A DNA stretch of 64,000 nucleotides from Bedellia somnulentella (lineage: Eukaryota; Arthropoda; Insecta; Lepidoptera; Bedelliidae). Each line of letters starts with the position of its first letter. Within the stretch, counting starts at the first letter, position 1. Position numbers and translations under genes: made by a program. The notes under the pieces are model-generated. The model saw nothing but the letters and a program-made list of their open reading frames with translations. It was not told the origin of the DNA and searched no databases. The DNA lies in the NCBI GenBank assembly GCA_963576735.1, contig OY755174.1:372001-436000 (forward strand), read 5' to 3'. Positions 56,326-64,000 of the stretch are shown here, in pieces.

Positions 56326-59300
56326 CACATACATACATACATATACACACGGCTATAAATCCCTAGAAGGGGTAGCCAAAGCTAAGAAATTCGAAATTCC
56401 TCAGCCACGTTTGGAAAGTTGAGTGGGAAAAGAGGGTAAAATAAAGGTTGTTGGTGATGGGTCTCCAACCGCATCGCCCAAAAATTCCTTAAAAGCCCCT
56501 ATACCGTTAGTCGCCTCTTACGTACACCCACCGGAAGAAATGGGGTAGTGCTATTCTAAGCCGACACTAAACAGCAAACACACATATACACATCATACAC
56601 ACACTACTAAAATATGGGCAACTTTTATAAAATGCACTAGATTGTAAATACGCCGTTTTACATCTTGAGTCCGCGCATGACAAGACATGAACATGTGTAT
56701 TTCCAATTAAATAGTCTTCAATATAATAATGGATAATACATACATTAATAAATTACAGCTCTAAGTTGAACCTCGTCATTATTTTTGATTTCGTTTAACA
56801 ATTAAATTAATAACACTTCAGCTTAACTTCTTTTCAGGTACCGAGCCATCTTGGGTCCGTTCCATTGGCATGTCTGGGTGGCTCTGACGATCACGTATCT
56901 ATTCGGGATATTTCCTCTAGCGTTCTCCGACAAACATACTCTAAGACATTTACTCGATGACTTCGGTGAGGTGGAAAACATGTTTTGGTACGTGTTCGGA
57001 ACCTTCACCAACTGTTTCACGTTCGTTGGCAAGAACTCTTGGAGTAGAACGGACAAGATTACTACGAGACTTTTGATTGGTAAGTCATATTGCTTCTTGA
57101 TATTATTCGCAGTTTCGACAAGAATTACCTTTATTGGAGTATTTTTATATATTATGCCGTGTAGTGTCAGCTTAGAATAGCCCTACCCCGTTTCTACCGA
57201 TGGGTTTACGTAAGAGGCGACTAACGGTATTGGGGCTTTTAAGGAACTTTTGGGCGATGCGGTTGGAGACCCATCACCAACAACCTTTACTTTACTATCT
57301 TTTCCCCACTCAATTTTCCAAAAGTGGCTGAGGAATTTCTTATTCCCCAGCTCTGACTACCTCTTCTAGGGATTTATAGCCGTGAGTATATGTATGTATG
57401 TATGTTTTATATATTATTTTATGTGTAAAAGTAAATCAAGAGTAATAAATAAAGATAAAGTAAGCCCCGAACTAAGTAAGACTTTAATTTGGAATAATAA
57501 CTCAACGATATATTTAATATTATATAATACACATTTAAATATGCTATTTATGCTCATCACATAAATGTTGTTCTTAGCGGGGATCGAACCCGCAACCTCT
57601 GGTATACGCCCCCGTCGCTCTGCCAATAGAGCTACCGTGTCAATGGCAGAAATTTTTCTTTCCTTTATCTATTAGTAATAACATGAGGTTTTCATGAACA
57701 AAAACATTGAAATTACTGAAACCTAATGTTTTAGGTGGTGCTATTCAATAACTTATTTCAAGTGACTTTAACTTTGCTTGTTTTCTTTGTAGGGTGGTAT
57801 TGGATCTTCACAATAATCATAACGAGTTGCTACACGGGATCCATCATTGCGTTCGTGACATTACCTATTTTCCCTGAAACGATCAACTCTATCGAGCAAC
57901 TACTAAAAGGATTCTTTCGCATTGGAACTTTAGGTGAATATGTTTTATCACATAATTTAATGGAAAACTTAATTATATGCGGCCTAAATCGTTGTACTTA
58001 CTCTATAATATGTTTCATTATTATGGTTAATTACATTAATATAGGGTTTTCGAAACCCAATGAATGATTCGAACCCATGTTTATCTGATTTGGAGACACT
58101 ACTCTTCCACAGAGCTTCCGAGGAGCTATCAAATTAAAACATTTTTAAAGATTGGGTTTTCTAAAGAGCTTATTCCATTTGTCTGAATGAAGACGTCTGA
58201 AAGCCACAGAATCTGAAATTCAGACTAGTGGAATAACGTTCAGAACGCTAGAACTGAAATTTGTGTAGTGGAATAACAAGCGTCTGCGGCAGTAACTTCG
58301 AAGGACGTCTGAATTCAGCAACGACAAAGTGTAATGGAATAAGCTCTTAATAGAAAGTTGCCTACGTATCCCCAGTATTAAAAAAAATAAGCATTTTAAA
58401 TCGGTTCTATAGTTTTTGAGCTTATTTAATACTAACATACAAAAACACGCAGGTTTCCTCAGTATTATATTGGTGTCTTAAGTAGTGTAGATATAGATAT
58501 ACAATTACCTAAAATAAATTTGTAACATTGCAGACAAAGGTGGATGGGAGAAATGGTTTTTAAATTCATCGGACCCAAAGACACATAAACTACTTAAAAA
58601 GATGGAATTTGTTCCAACGGTCCAATCTGGTATTAAAAATACGACATCAGCATTCTTTTGGAACTACGCCTTCCTCGGCTCTCGAGCTGAACTTGAGTAT
58701 ATAGTGCAAGCTAACTTCTCAATGACTGCAAAGTAAGAGCTCTTAATTAAATTATGTTTTAAAACATGTTTCATTTCGTAGATATACAGTAACGATATTA
58801 TTATGAATGCCATTACCAGTTGCTCGCACCAAACGTTACTAGGCAGTTAGTTATCTAAAGGAGGAGGAATATAGATGGAGTGAGATACAAAAGTATTAGA
58901 TTAGATTCTTCTTTATTTTAAAATTACATACATACATACATATTCTTACGGCTATAAATCCCTAGAAGGGGTAGCCAGAGCTAAGGAATTAGAAATTCCT
59001 CAGCCACTTTTGGAAGTTGAGTGGGGAAAAGATGGTAAAATAAAGGTTTTTGGTGATGGGTCTCCAACCGCATCGCCCAAAAATCCAATAAATAGCCCCA
59101 ATACCCTTAGTTGCGTCTTACGACACCCGTGGGTAGAAAGGGGTAGCGACATTCTAAGCCGGCACTACACGGCAAACATTCTAAGCCGGCACTTTAAAAT
59201 TATACTATCAACATCCCTTTAATAATGATCAGCAGTACTGATTGTTGTATTTCAGGTGAAATTATTGTACTGACCAACTCAACACTTCTGTCCAGCGGAA

Positions 59301-60931
59301 TTTAAATAATGACTGGGGCATCAGAAGGTTTTTTCAGTGATATCGAGATAAATTAAATGCTTTATGAATTCCATCATCATCCTCATCACCCTTAAACGTC
59401 CACTGCTGGACGTCTTTTTTATAAATTTATCCACTTATTCCTGGTTCAAACATTCATTCAAAAACATTTTTATATAACCTCCTCGGAAAAACCTGATCAT
59501 AAAAATATTTCTTATTATAAATATGTTTATTTCCCCAGATCAAAGAAGAGTTCTCTTCACATTTCCAACGAATGCTTTGTTCCGTTCGGCGTCGCGATGG
59601 CGTTTCCAAACCAGTCCATATACACCGCGAAGCTGAGCAGCGACATAACTAGGTTCATCCAGTCTGGTTTACTTGACAAGATCGTTGATGAGGTTCGCTG
59701 GACGATGCAAAGGAGTCCTAGTGGAAAGTTTTTGGCGGTATATGTTGCTTTACCTATACTTATGGTCAATAATAAAAATGGTAGCTACAGTTTCAGAATA
59801 AGCAACTCTTAGGCCTCTTTTGAGAGATGAGTGGGAAAAATATGGTTGACCCTTGGTTGCCTCATGCGATACTATGGGAAGAAAATTCTACATTCTGCAC
59901 CGACTTAATATTTCTTGGATATACTGACATTTTTTTTATATTTACATTATAAACATAATCAATTAATTACCATTATATATAATAGTGGTTACAGTTTACT
60001 TATCTTAAACTAAAATTATTTATTTAGTGTTATATATTTCTAATAAATGTAAATTATTTACTCAGCATTAAATTATTTGTGAATACACTTAATAATCGTG
60101 ACCGTTTTTGTACCAACACGATTGTATTTTTTGTTATTATGTTTTATTATATTTTTCAAGAAATCGGTAAATTCTCTTAAATGGCGTGCTTATACTCACG
60201 GCTATGTTTCCCACAAAAGGTGGACAGAGCTTGAAAGTTATAATTTTCTAGGGCACTTATGCAAGTTGGGTGGCAAAGAGTAAAACATGAAAGAAGAGTA
60301 AAACGTTGCTGAGGCTTTTAGAGACACACCCAACGCCACTTAAAAAGCCCAAACCCTAAGTCTACTATTATTACTTTAACCAGTATGCATTTTCCAGGTT
60401 AGCAGTGGCAGTTTGAAAATGACATCAGCCGAAGAAAAAGGTTTGACCTTGGAGGACACTCAAGGAATGTTCCTATTGCTACTGCTTGGATTCCTCTTTG
60501 GAGTCACAGCTCTAATATCAGAGTGGGTGGGAGGATGCTCCAAATACTGCCGTCCGAAGAAAAAAGATACACCAATACCAACTACCACTTCCACAGAAAA
60601 TCTGGTCACAACCGCCAAATCTAGCATTGACTGTGAAATCAGAATCCTACCCGATGGGGATAGTATTTTCAAATTTGGCGTTAAGTCGCCGAGCGAAGAA
60701 TCAAGTGACACGTTAGATGGAACCATAATGGACGTAACTGAAGACGATATAATCGTACATAGAAACTTTGATACAATCAAATGGGATAGAAGGTCAAGCT
60801 CTGCTGACTGGGATCAGGAAATCCAAGAAATATTTGAAAAGGATGGAAATAGGAGACGAATAAAGTCTGGAACCCATATTAAAACAAAAGAAAATATTAC
60901 TTTTATAAAACCTGAAATTAATAGTGCTTAG
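50936..60931 (+). CDS. Ir21a: Ionotropic receptor Ir21a, complete, nine exons
   Basis: A variant ionotropic glutamate receptor subunit of sensory dendrites; in flies and mosquitoes Ir21a works with Ir25a and Ir93a in cool and humidity sensing. Nine phase-consistent exons total 2520 nt (839 residues). Order: signal peptide (about 1-22), amino-terminal domain, S1 ligand-binding lobe (about 304-400), M1 (WVALTITYLFGIFPLAF, near 415), pore (FWYVFGTFTNCF), M3 (WYWIFTIIITSCYTGSIIAF, equivalent to the SYTANLAAF helix), S2 lobe, M4 (GMFLLLLLGFLFGVTALI, near 690) and a 130-residue polar tail. The Arg of TADRVQLMD aligns by eye with the iGluR glutamate-binding Arg, but the S2 acidic residue aligns with Gly (YAFLGSRAELEYI). 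The subfamily name rests on overall look and on its position next to Cda5, as I recall for Drosophila. Another antennal IR cannot be excluded without a tree. Confidence 0.87.
51835..51897 (+). mobile_element. SINE-A head fragment
   Basis: 'cagcttagaatatcactta...caatgggtgtcgctcgagg' resembles the first 60 bp of SINE-A. Lies just left of the Ir21a exon 1 duplicate. Confidence 0.45.
51944..52141 (+). pseudogene. Partial duplicate of Ir21a promoter and exon 1 start
   Basis: Closely matches 50871-51070, including the TATA box (51958-51964), short leader and ATG (52010). The first 44 codons are still open in frame (QEINYYPSN kept; one codon lost; DWC changed to CCC). It lies inside intron 1 of the same gene and is cut at 52141 by a LINE insertion. 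After the insertion the frame would stop within a few codons. Confidence 0.85.
52142..52620 (-). mobile_element. 5'-truncated non-LTR retrotransposon (RTE-like) with TSD
   Basis: The minus strand encodes the C-terminus of a LINE reverse transcriptase protein, from YGSECWVWQKKHESRLNAV through GMLRWFGHIERMDD to SRGRPRRTH, and stops after YLNGN. The 3' UTR is under 30 bp and ends in ATGT repeats. An 11-bp target duplication ATATCCGTAAT flanks it (52131-52141 and 52621-52631). The RTE assignment is by resemblance. Confidence 0.88.
52851..53047 (+). CDS. Ir21a: Ir21a exon 2
   Basis: Phase 0 after TTTTAAG, ends AAAAG|gtaata in phase 2. Encodes EAPYLLYTHKLYIDGLGAS, SHGKFSREVDLFPQKMARGY and ANQPPFVFK, the entry into the ligand-binding lobe. 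Confidence 0.88.
53200..53385 (+). mobile_element. 5'-truncated SINE-A in Ir21a intron 2
   Basis: Starts at 'attggggcttcttattag' and ends in ATGT repeats. Confidence 0.82.
53500..53645 (-). mobile_element. SINE-B fragment in Ir21a intron 2
   Basis: Decayed copy with 'ttacgccgtatattcgcac', 'aacatcacgcgttat', 'gggacacgcctatcgctg'. Confidence 0.6.
53675..53923 (+). mobile_element. SINE-A copy, second subfamily, in Ir21a intron 2
   Basis: Full-length. Perfect 13-bp target duplication ATAAATTAACCAG at 53662-53674 and 53924-53936. Confidence 0.92.
54322..54453 (+). CDS. Ir21a: Ir21a exon 3: S1 lobe
   Basis: Phase 2 in and out. Encodes IQSDSDGGNPRVVWEGIEIR and LLAQKNNFSIEVIEPQELHL, the start of the S1 glutamate-receptor lobe. 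The donor is CTCGG|gtaact. Confidence 0.88.
54498..54751 (+). mobile_element. SINE-A copy in Ir21a intron 3
   Basis: Near full length, first subfamily; begins 44 bp after the exon 3 donor. No clear target duplication found. Confidence 0.85.
55372..55698 (-). mobile_element. tRNA-headed SINE (SINE-C) in Ir21a intron 3
   Basis: Reverse-strand copy of the element at 19217. Flanked by 9-bp duplication TCTTAATAT (55363-55371, 55699-55707). Its tRNA-like head ends about 22 bp before the exon 4 acceptor. Confidence 0.88.
55721..55882 (+). CDS. Ir21a: Ir21a exon 4: S1 lobe with conserved Arg
   Basis: The acceptor ATTCAG at 55720 gives the correct frame (GSGDAVAREVLLGRADIG). It encodes LTADRVQLMDMTFPHSQD and ends CCGAG|gtacag in phase 2. 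A second AG a few bases later would break frame. Confidence 0.88.
56085..56300 (+). mobile_element. Non-LTR retrotransposon 3' fragment flanked by (TA)n
   Basis: Plus strand contains AADLKWDWAIHVAHNT, resembling the 'LKWxWAGHVAR' segment at the end of many LINE ORFs. Bounded on both sides by TA microsatellites. Lies in Ir21a intron 4. Confidence 0.6.
56338..56574 (-). mobile_element. SINE-A copy in Ir21a intron 4
   Basis: Minus strand; its ATGT tail abuts the TA microsatellite next to a LINE fragment. Confidence 0.85.
56838..57079 (+). CDS. Ir21a: Ir21a exon 5: M1 and pore
   Basis: Phase 2 in, phase 1 out (ATTG|gtaagt). Encodes YRAILGPFHWHVWVALTITY, FSDKHTLRHLLDDFGEVENM and the pore region FWYVFGTFTNCFTFVGKNSW. 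Confidence 0.92.
57156..57404 (+). mobile_element. SINE-A copy in Ir21a intron 5
   Basis: Full-length; perfect 13-bp target duplication TTTTATATATTAT at 57143-57155 and 57405-57417. Confidence 0.92.
57565..57710 (-). mobile_element. tRNA-like repeat in Ir21a intron 5
   Basis: Minus-strand tRNA module ('gatcgaacccgcaacc', 'gctctgccaatagagc') and 'tttttctttcctttat' flank of the same family. Confidence 0.7.
57793..57933 (+). CDS. Ir21a: Ir21a exon 6: M3 helix
   Basis: Phase 1 in and out. Encodes GWYWIFTIIITSCYTGSIIA and FVTLPIFPETINSIEQLLKG. The gating helix corresponds to the SYTANLAAF motif of iGluRs, here CYTGSIIAF. Confidence 0.92.
58164..58348 (+). mobile_element. MITE in Ir21a intron 6
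   Basis: Perfect 16-bp terminal inverted repeats AAGAGCTTATTCCATT / AATGGAATAAGCTCTT, with several internal 'gtggaata' and 'acgtctga' repeats. Non-coding. Confidence 0.8.
58534..58732 (+). CDS. Ir21a: Ir21a exon 7: S2 lobe
   Basis: Phase 1 in, phase 2 out (GCAAA|gtaaga). Encodes DKGGWEKWFLNSSDPKTHKL and FFWNYAFLGSRAELEYIVQA. Too short for simple ORF calling; recovered from phase and family pattern. Confidence 0.9.
58927..59192 (-). mobile_element. SINE-A copy with duplicated head in Ir21a intron 7
   Basis: Minus strand, second subfamily; target duplication TTTAAAATTA (58917-58926, 59193-59202). The head 'cattctaagccggcact' occurs twice inside the duplication-bounded interval. Confidence 0.88.
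59539..59737 (+). CDS. Ir21a: Ir21a exon 8: S2 lobe end
   Basis: Phase 2 in, phase 0 out (GGCG|gtatat). Encodes SNECFVPFGVAMAFPNQSIY and FIQSGLLDKIVDEVRWTMQR, matching the S2 lobe end before M4. Confidence 0.9.
60186..60365 (-). mobile_element. Decayed SINE-A in Ir21a intron 8
   Basis: Old minus-strand copy ending about 32 bp before the last exon. Confidence 0.65.
60398..60931 (+). CDS. Ir21a: Ir21a exon 9: M4 and cytoplasmic tail
   Basis: Phase 0 after TTTCCAG. Encodes KGLTLEDTQGMFLLLLLGFL and ISEWVGGCSKYCRPKKK, then a polar, acidic tail of about 130 residues, with TAG at 60929-60931. The methionine at 60419 is internal, not a start. Confidence 0.9.
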   Translation, partial: VSSGSLKMTSAEEKGLTLEDTQGMFLLLLLGFLFGVTALISEWVGGCSKYCRPKKKDTPIPTTTSTENLVTTAKSSIDCEIRILPDGDSIFKFGVKSPSEESSDTLDGTIMDVTEDDIIVHRNFDTIKWDRRSSSADWDQEIQEIFEKDGNRRRIKSGTHIKTKENITFIKPEINSA

Positions 60932-60992
60932 TGAACTTATTAAAAGTCAATAATGTATAAAATAATAGAATAGCTTTATTTTAGGATTCATA

Positions 60993-60998
60993 AATAAA
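60993..60998 (+). promoter_or_regulatory. Ir21a: Probable Ir21a polyadenylation signal
   Basis: AATAAA 62 bp after the stop codon. A reverse-strand AATAAA (TTTATT at 61023-61028) sits only 25 bp further on. Confidence 0.6.
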
Positions 60999-63377
60999 AG
61001 ATTTTAATTTGACATCCAACTCTTTATTATCCTTTGAACAGTCATCAAAATAATTTATAACAATTTTCTAACACTGTCGTTAAACATCAATATTCCATTC
61101 AGCCACTGAGATGCATCTTATAGTAGAATGAACCTACAAACGAGCAAACTGGTTGCCGCTTTGTAAAAACGAAGGCGCCAAAAGACCTTTTCATAATGCA
61201 TTATTTGGCCCGGCCTATCTTAAAGTAACTATACACTATGACTTAAAACTCGAGAAATCCGGCTAAGAACGATTCTTAGCCACTTCTCTGAATATCATCA
61301 AAATATTCCATAAAATACAACAGATAAACATTCTTCCATCATTTTAAATTCAAACGCAGTAACTACCTAATAACTACCTAAGCATTTCGATACATAATAT
61401 GTATTGCACAACAGATGTTACAAGTGAAAATAATGTAAAAACCAACTTGAGTATTCAAACAGGGATATGTATTACATTACTAACGTCTATTTGGATTGTT
61501 CAAATTCGCTAGACCACAATAGCAAAGAGGCTTGCAGTATACTGTCATCCACCTGGTTGTCGCGTTTTAATTTTATGATACTTATGACTATCTTTTTAAA
61601 TTAAATGCAAAGAAAATACTCATCCTAATAAAATAAATAAACTTACAAAACTCTTCGCTATTGGACTGTAGCAGTTTACATTTAAAACATACACAAAAAT
61701 AGGTACTTCTACAAAAACCAAGCAAACCCTTTTTACAAAGAACACAACGCAAATGTGCGTTACAAATGAACTACAATAGTATTGCAAGAAACTGCCCTTC
61801 AAACATTGTACTCATTAAATTTAAATACTAGATGAACTAATCTGTTGTACTATAGAAAAACATAAAACGTGAAAAAACTAAAATAAAACTAAGAAGAAAT
61901 ATAAAAAAATATGTATAATAACTATTCAAGCATCAATTATAAAAATGAAGCACAGTTTCTTACAGTACATTCCTAAATTAAATGATTTAAAATATAAAGT
62001 TCGCACTCAGTCCCGAATGTTGTCGAGTGCTCACAACCTCGGAAATAATGCTCCCAATACCAGCTTATTGTAGTTGAAAATACTTTACAGTGATTTCGTT
62101 TTGTGCATTACGACTTACATCATGGAGTGTATATTAATATTAAAGGACAAGGTCTTCAGTGCGTCGGAATTTTATTAGATAACAATAACATGTGACTGTA
62201 ACGTTCATAAATATACTTGTTTGTGTAGACTACGTGGTTTCGACAATTTTGATCAAATGAAACAGAAATGCTTTAGAACATTGTACTCTGTACAAAATCG
62301 CTCTGAATGTTAATTGACGAAAATATTGCACGAATACAATATGAAATAGATGTATCAAATTTACCAAATTTCCATAGACAAACTGGAGACATTTAGGACA
62401 TTTATCTTAAATGCTGCTTTAAACATCAAACACTTAATACCGATTAAATTTAACATCAACCTTAGCTTTCTAAGTAGGATACAATAACTTTTAAAAAGAT
62501 TAAGGTCAAACACATAGAGTACTAATTTAGAAATACTCGTTTGAGCAATTTTAAGAAAAACGTTAAATCAATTCGTCAAATAATTTCAATATTCAGATTT
62601 TAGGAACGTCATACAAAAGAACACAACAGTTAACAGCATTAACTTTCATCTAAACAATAGGAGGACCAACTCGCCACGTCAACACCACATCAACAATATG
62701 TTTCTAATATATAAAGTGTACATTAAATTTTCATTCCCTAAATATGGGTCAACACTTACTTTTTACAATTCAGTATTAAAATACTTTGTTATAATTCTAA
62801 ACGTGTATAATTTACAATGCGAAAATAGTTCAGACTTTTGAACAATATTCTTTGTTACAGTACGTCCCTGTTCACGATAACGACTACACCACAGATCAAA
62901 TATATAACAATCAACTGACATTTACATACTCAAATCTAATCTCCTTAAAAGCCTTAAACAGTCAAAAATATGTTTCGCACAGTACGAGTCAACGTACATT
63001 TTCAACTACAAAATATTATATTTTCTTAACATCAACATTAATTCGATATTATACATTTGATCTGAGAACTAGATTTTCATAAAAGTTGTTATTGTGATAT
63101 GAAGGCCAAGGTTGCTGAGTGAATAAACAAAAATAAAGAGTGTCTACTTTTTCATCTATTCTTTTTGTGAATTCAATTAGTCAGTCCAAACGGGTTTTCA
63201 CTAGAATTTTGTTCATATTTATTGTAGGAATATCAGATACCTAATTTATCTATTTATGATTATGAATTATTTTAAATTTTATACATTTTGTAATAAAATA
63301 GGGATAATATCAAAGCTATTTTATATGTAGGTATAAATGGTAAATAGGCACCGTGAGTAAGGCAGCTACAGTGGAGT

Positions 63378-63399
63378 TAAATATATATATATATATTAT
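63378..63399. repeat. (TA)n microsatellite
   Basis: Short TA run in the otherwise repeat-poor right end. Confidence 0.7.
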
Positions 63400-64000
63400 G
63401 TACAGTATGGAAAATCACCTTTTGGTTTAAAACTACTCTAATGGTTCAATATAGCCAGACATATTATTATTTAAATAATTGATCTCTAAAAAAAATAATT
63501 CTCTGTATTTAATGACGATACATTTTCAAAATTAGGGTTGTTTGAAACAGTATCTACAATTGCCTTTCAGTCCTGAATTGACAAATAATATACCGTTCCT
63601 AATGAACCGGGATTATTTCATGAGATGTAAAATGGTGTAATATAAGGAGAAATCATGTTCTTCAGATCACATTAACAAAAAACCAATGCAGATGACACCA
63701 ACGGCAACCGATCGTTTCAGATATGTTTTCGAAACGTCTGCGGTAAAATCAGCGGTATTTAGTTTTATCTCAGAAAATGCTGAATGATAAAGCAAACCGC
63801 GAGGCTTAGTCTGCCTAAATTGAAATATTTCTACGTACATATAAATTAACATAACTATTTATTTCTTAAAAAGAACTACGTATATGATATTCAAAATTGA
63901 CTCGTAATATTTGGTCTATAAACGAGAATGTTCGCTTCGACTTTGATCATTCATTTATTGGAAATGAAAAAGAATGACAACATAAGAATGCGTGCAGATG

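Larger units (their letters stand above)
60932..64000. other. Repeat-free stretch without recognised genes
   Basis: After the short Ir21a 3' UTR, about 3 kb lacks the SINEs that crowd the rest of the window and has no credible coding frame. Reverse AATAAA at 61023-61028 would fit the end of a minus-strand gene with a long 3' UTR, converging on Ir21a. Inference only. Confidence 0.4.

Noticed and set aside
59738..59812. Extension of Ir21a exon 8 to the TAG at 59812
   Set aside because: A consensus donor at 59737 and an in-phase M4 exon at 60398 give a complete receptor.

Overview
This window is AT-rich animal (insect) DNA, most likely from a moth or butterfly. It has split genes with GT-AG introns, long TE-filled introns, and dense families of short retroposons with (ATGT)n tails. 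It also carries 'accgacttcaaaa' repeats that I recall as common in Lepidoptera. No species can be named from sequence alone.

Layout. (1) About 1-34.3 kb contains no coding exon I can support. It holds short retroposons (called SINE-A here), a second family (SINE-B), tRNA-headed SINEs, tails of a non-LTR retrotransposon, a Helitron remnant, two MITE-like elements, a 145-bp tandem repeat array, a perfect 176-bp inverted repeat and tRNA-like elements with inverted arms. It is upstream DNA or a giant 5' intron of the next gene. (2) 34352-49478, + strand, is a chitin deacetylase 5 gene (Cda5). Its 5' end (signal peptide exon) is missing, but I could chain 15 coding exons with consistent splice phases into about 2,390 residues: a CBM14 chitin-binding domain, a huge Pro/Thr/Ser/Asn/Gln-rich linker on two giant exons (2793 and 1920 nt), and a C-terminal CE4 deacetylase domain. 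Two exons of identical length and phase (46096-46321, 46584-46809) are alternative versions of the catalytic core. A further candidate alternative exon (44178-44304) would end the protein before the catalytic domain. (3) 50936-60931, + strand, is a complete nine-exon ionotropic receptor of 839 residues, best called Ir21a. Its promoter plus the first 44 codons were duplicated into its own intron 1, and that copy was then hit by a 5'-truncated LINE with an 11-bp target duplication. Every Ir21a intron carries a repeat. (4) 60.9-64 kb lacks repeats and recognisable coding sequence.

Cda5 followed by Ir21a on the same strand matches my recollection of the tip of Drosophila chromosome 2L, which supports both names. 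The two genes are not functionally coupled as far as I know: Cda5 modifies chitin in extracellular matrix, and Ir21a is a sensory receptor subunit (cool and humidity sensing in flies and mosquitoes). The points most worth follow-up are the mutually exclusive Cda5 catalytic exons, the Ir21a self-duplication, and the SINE/LINE pair that share a 3' tail.
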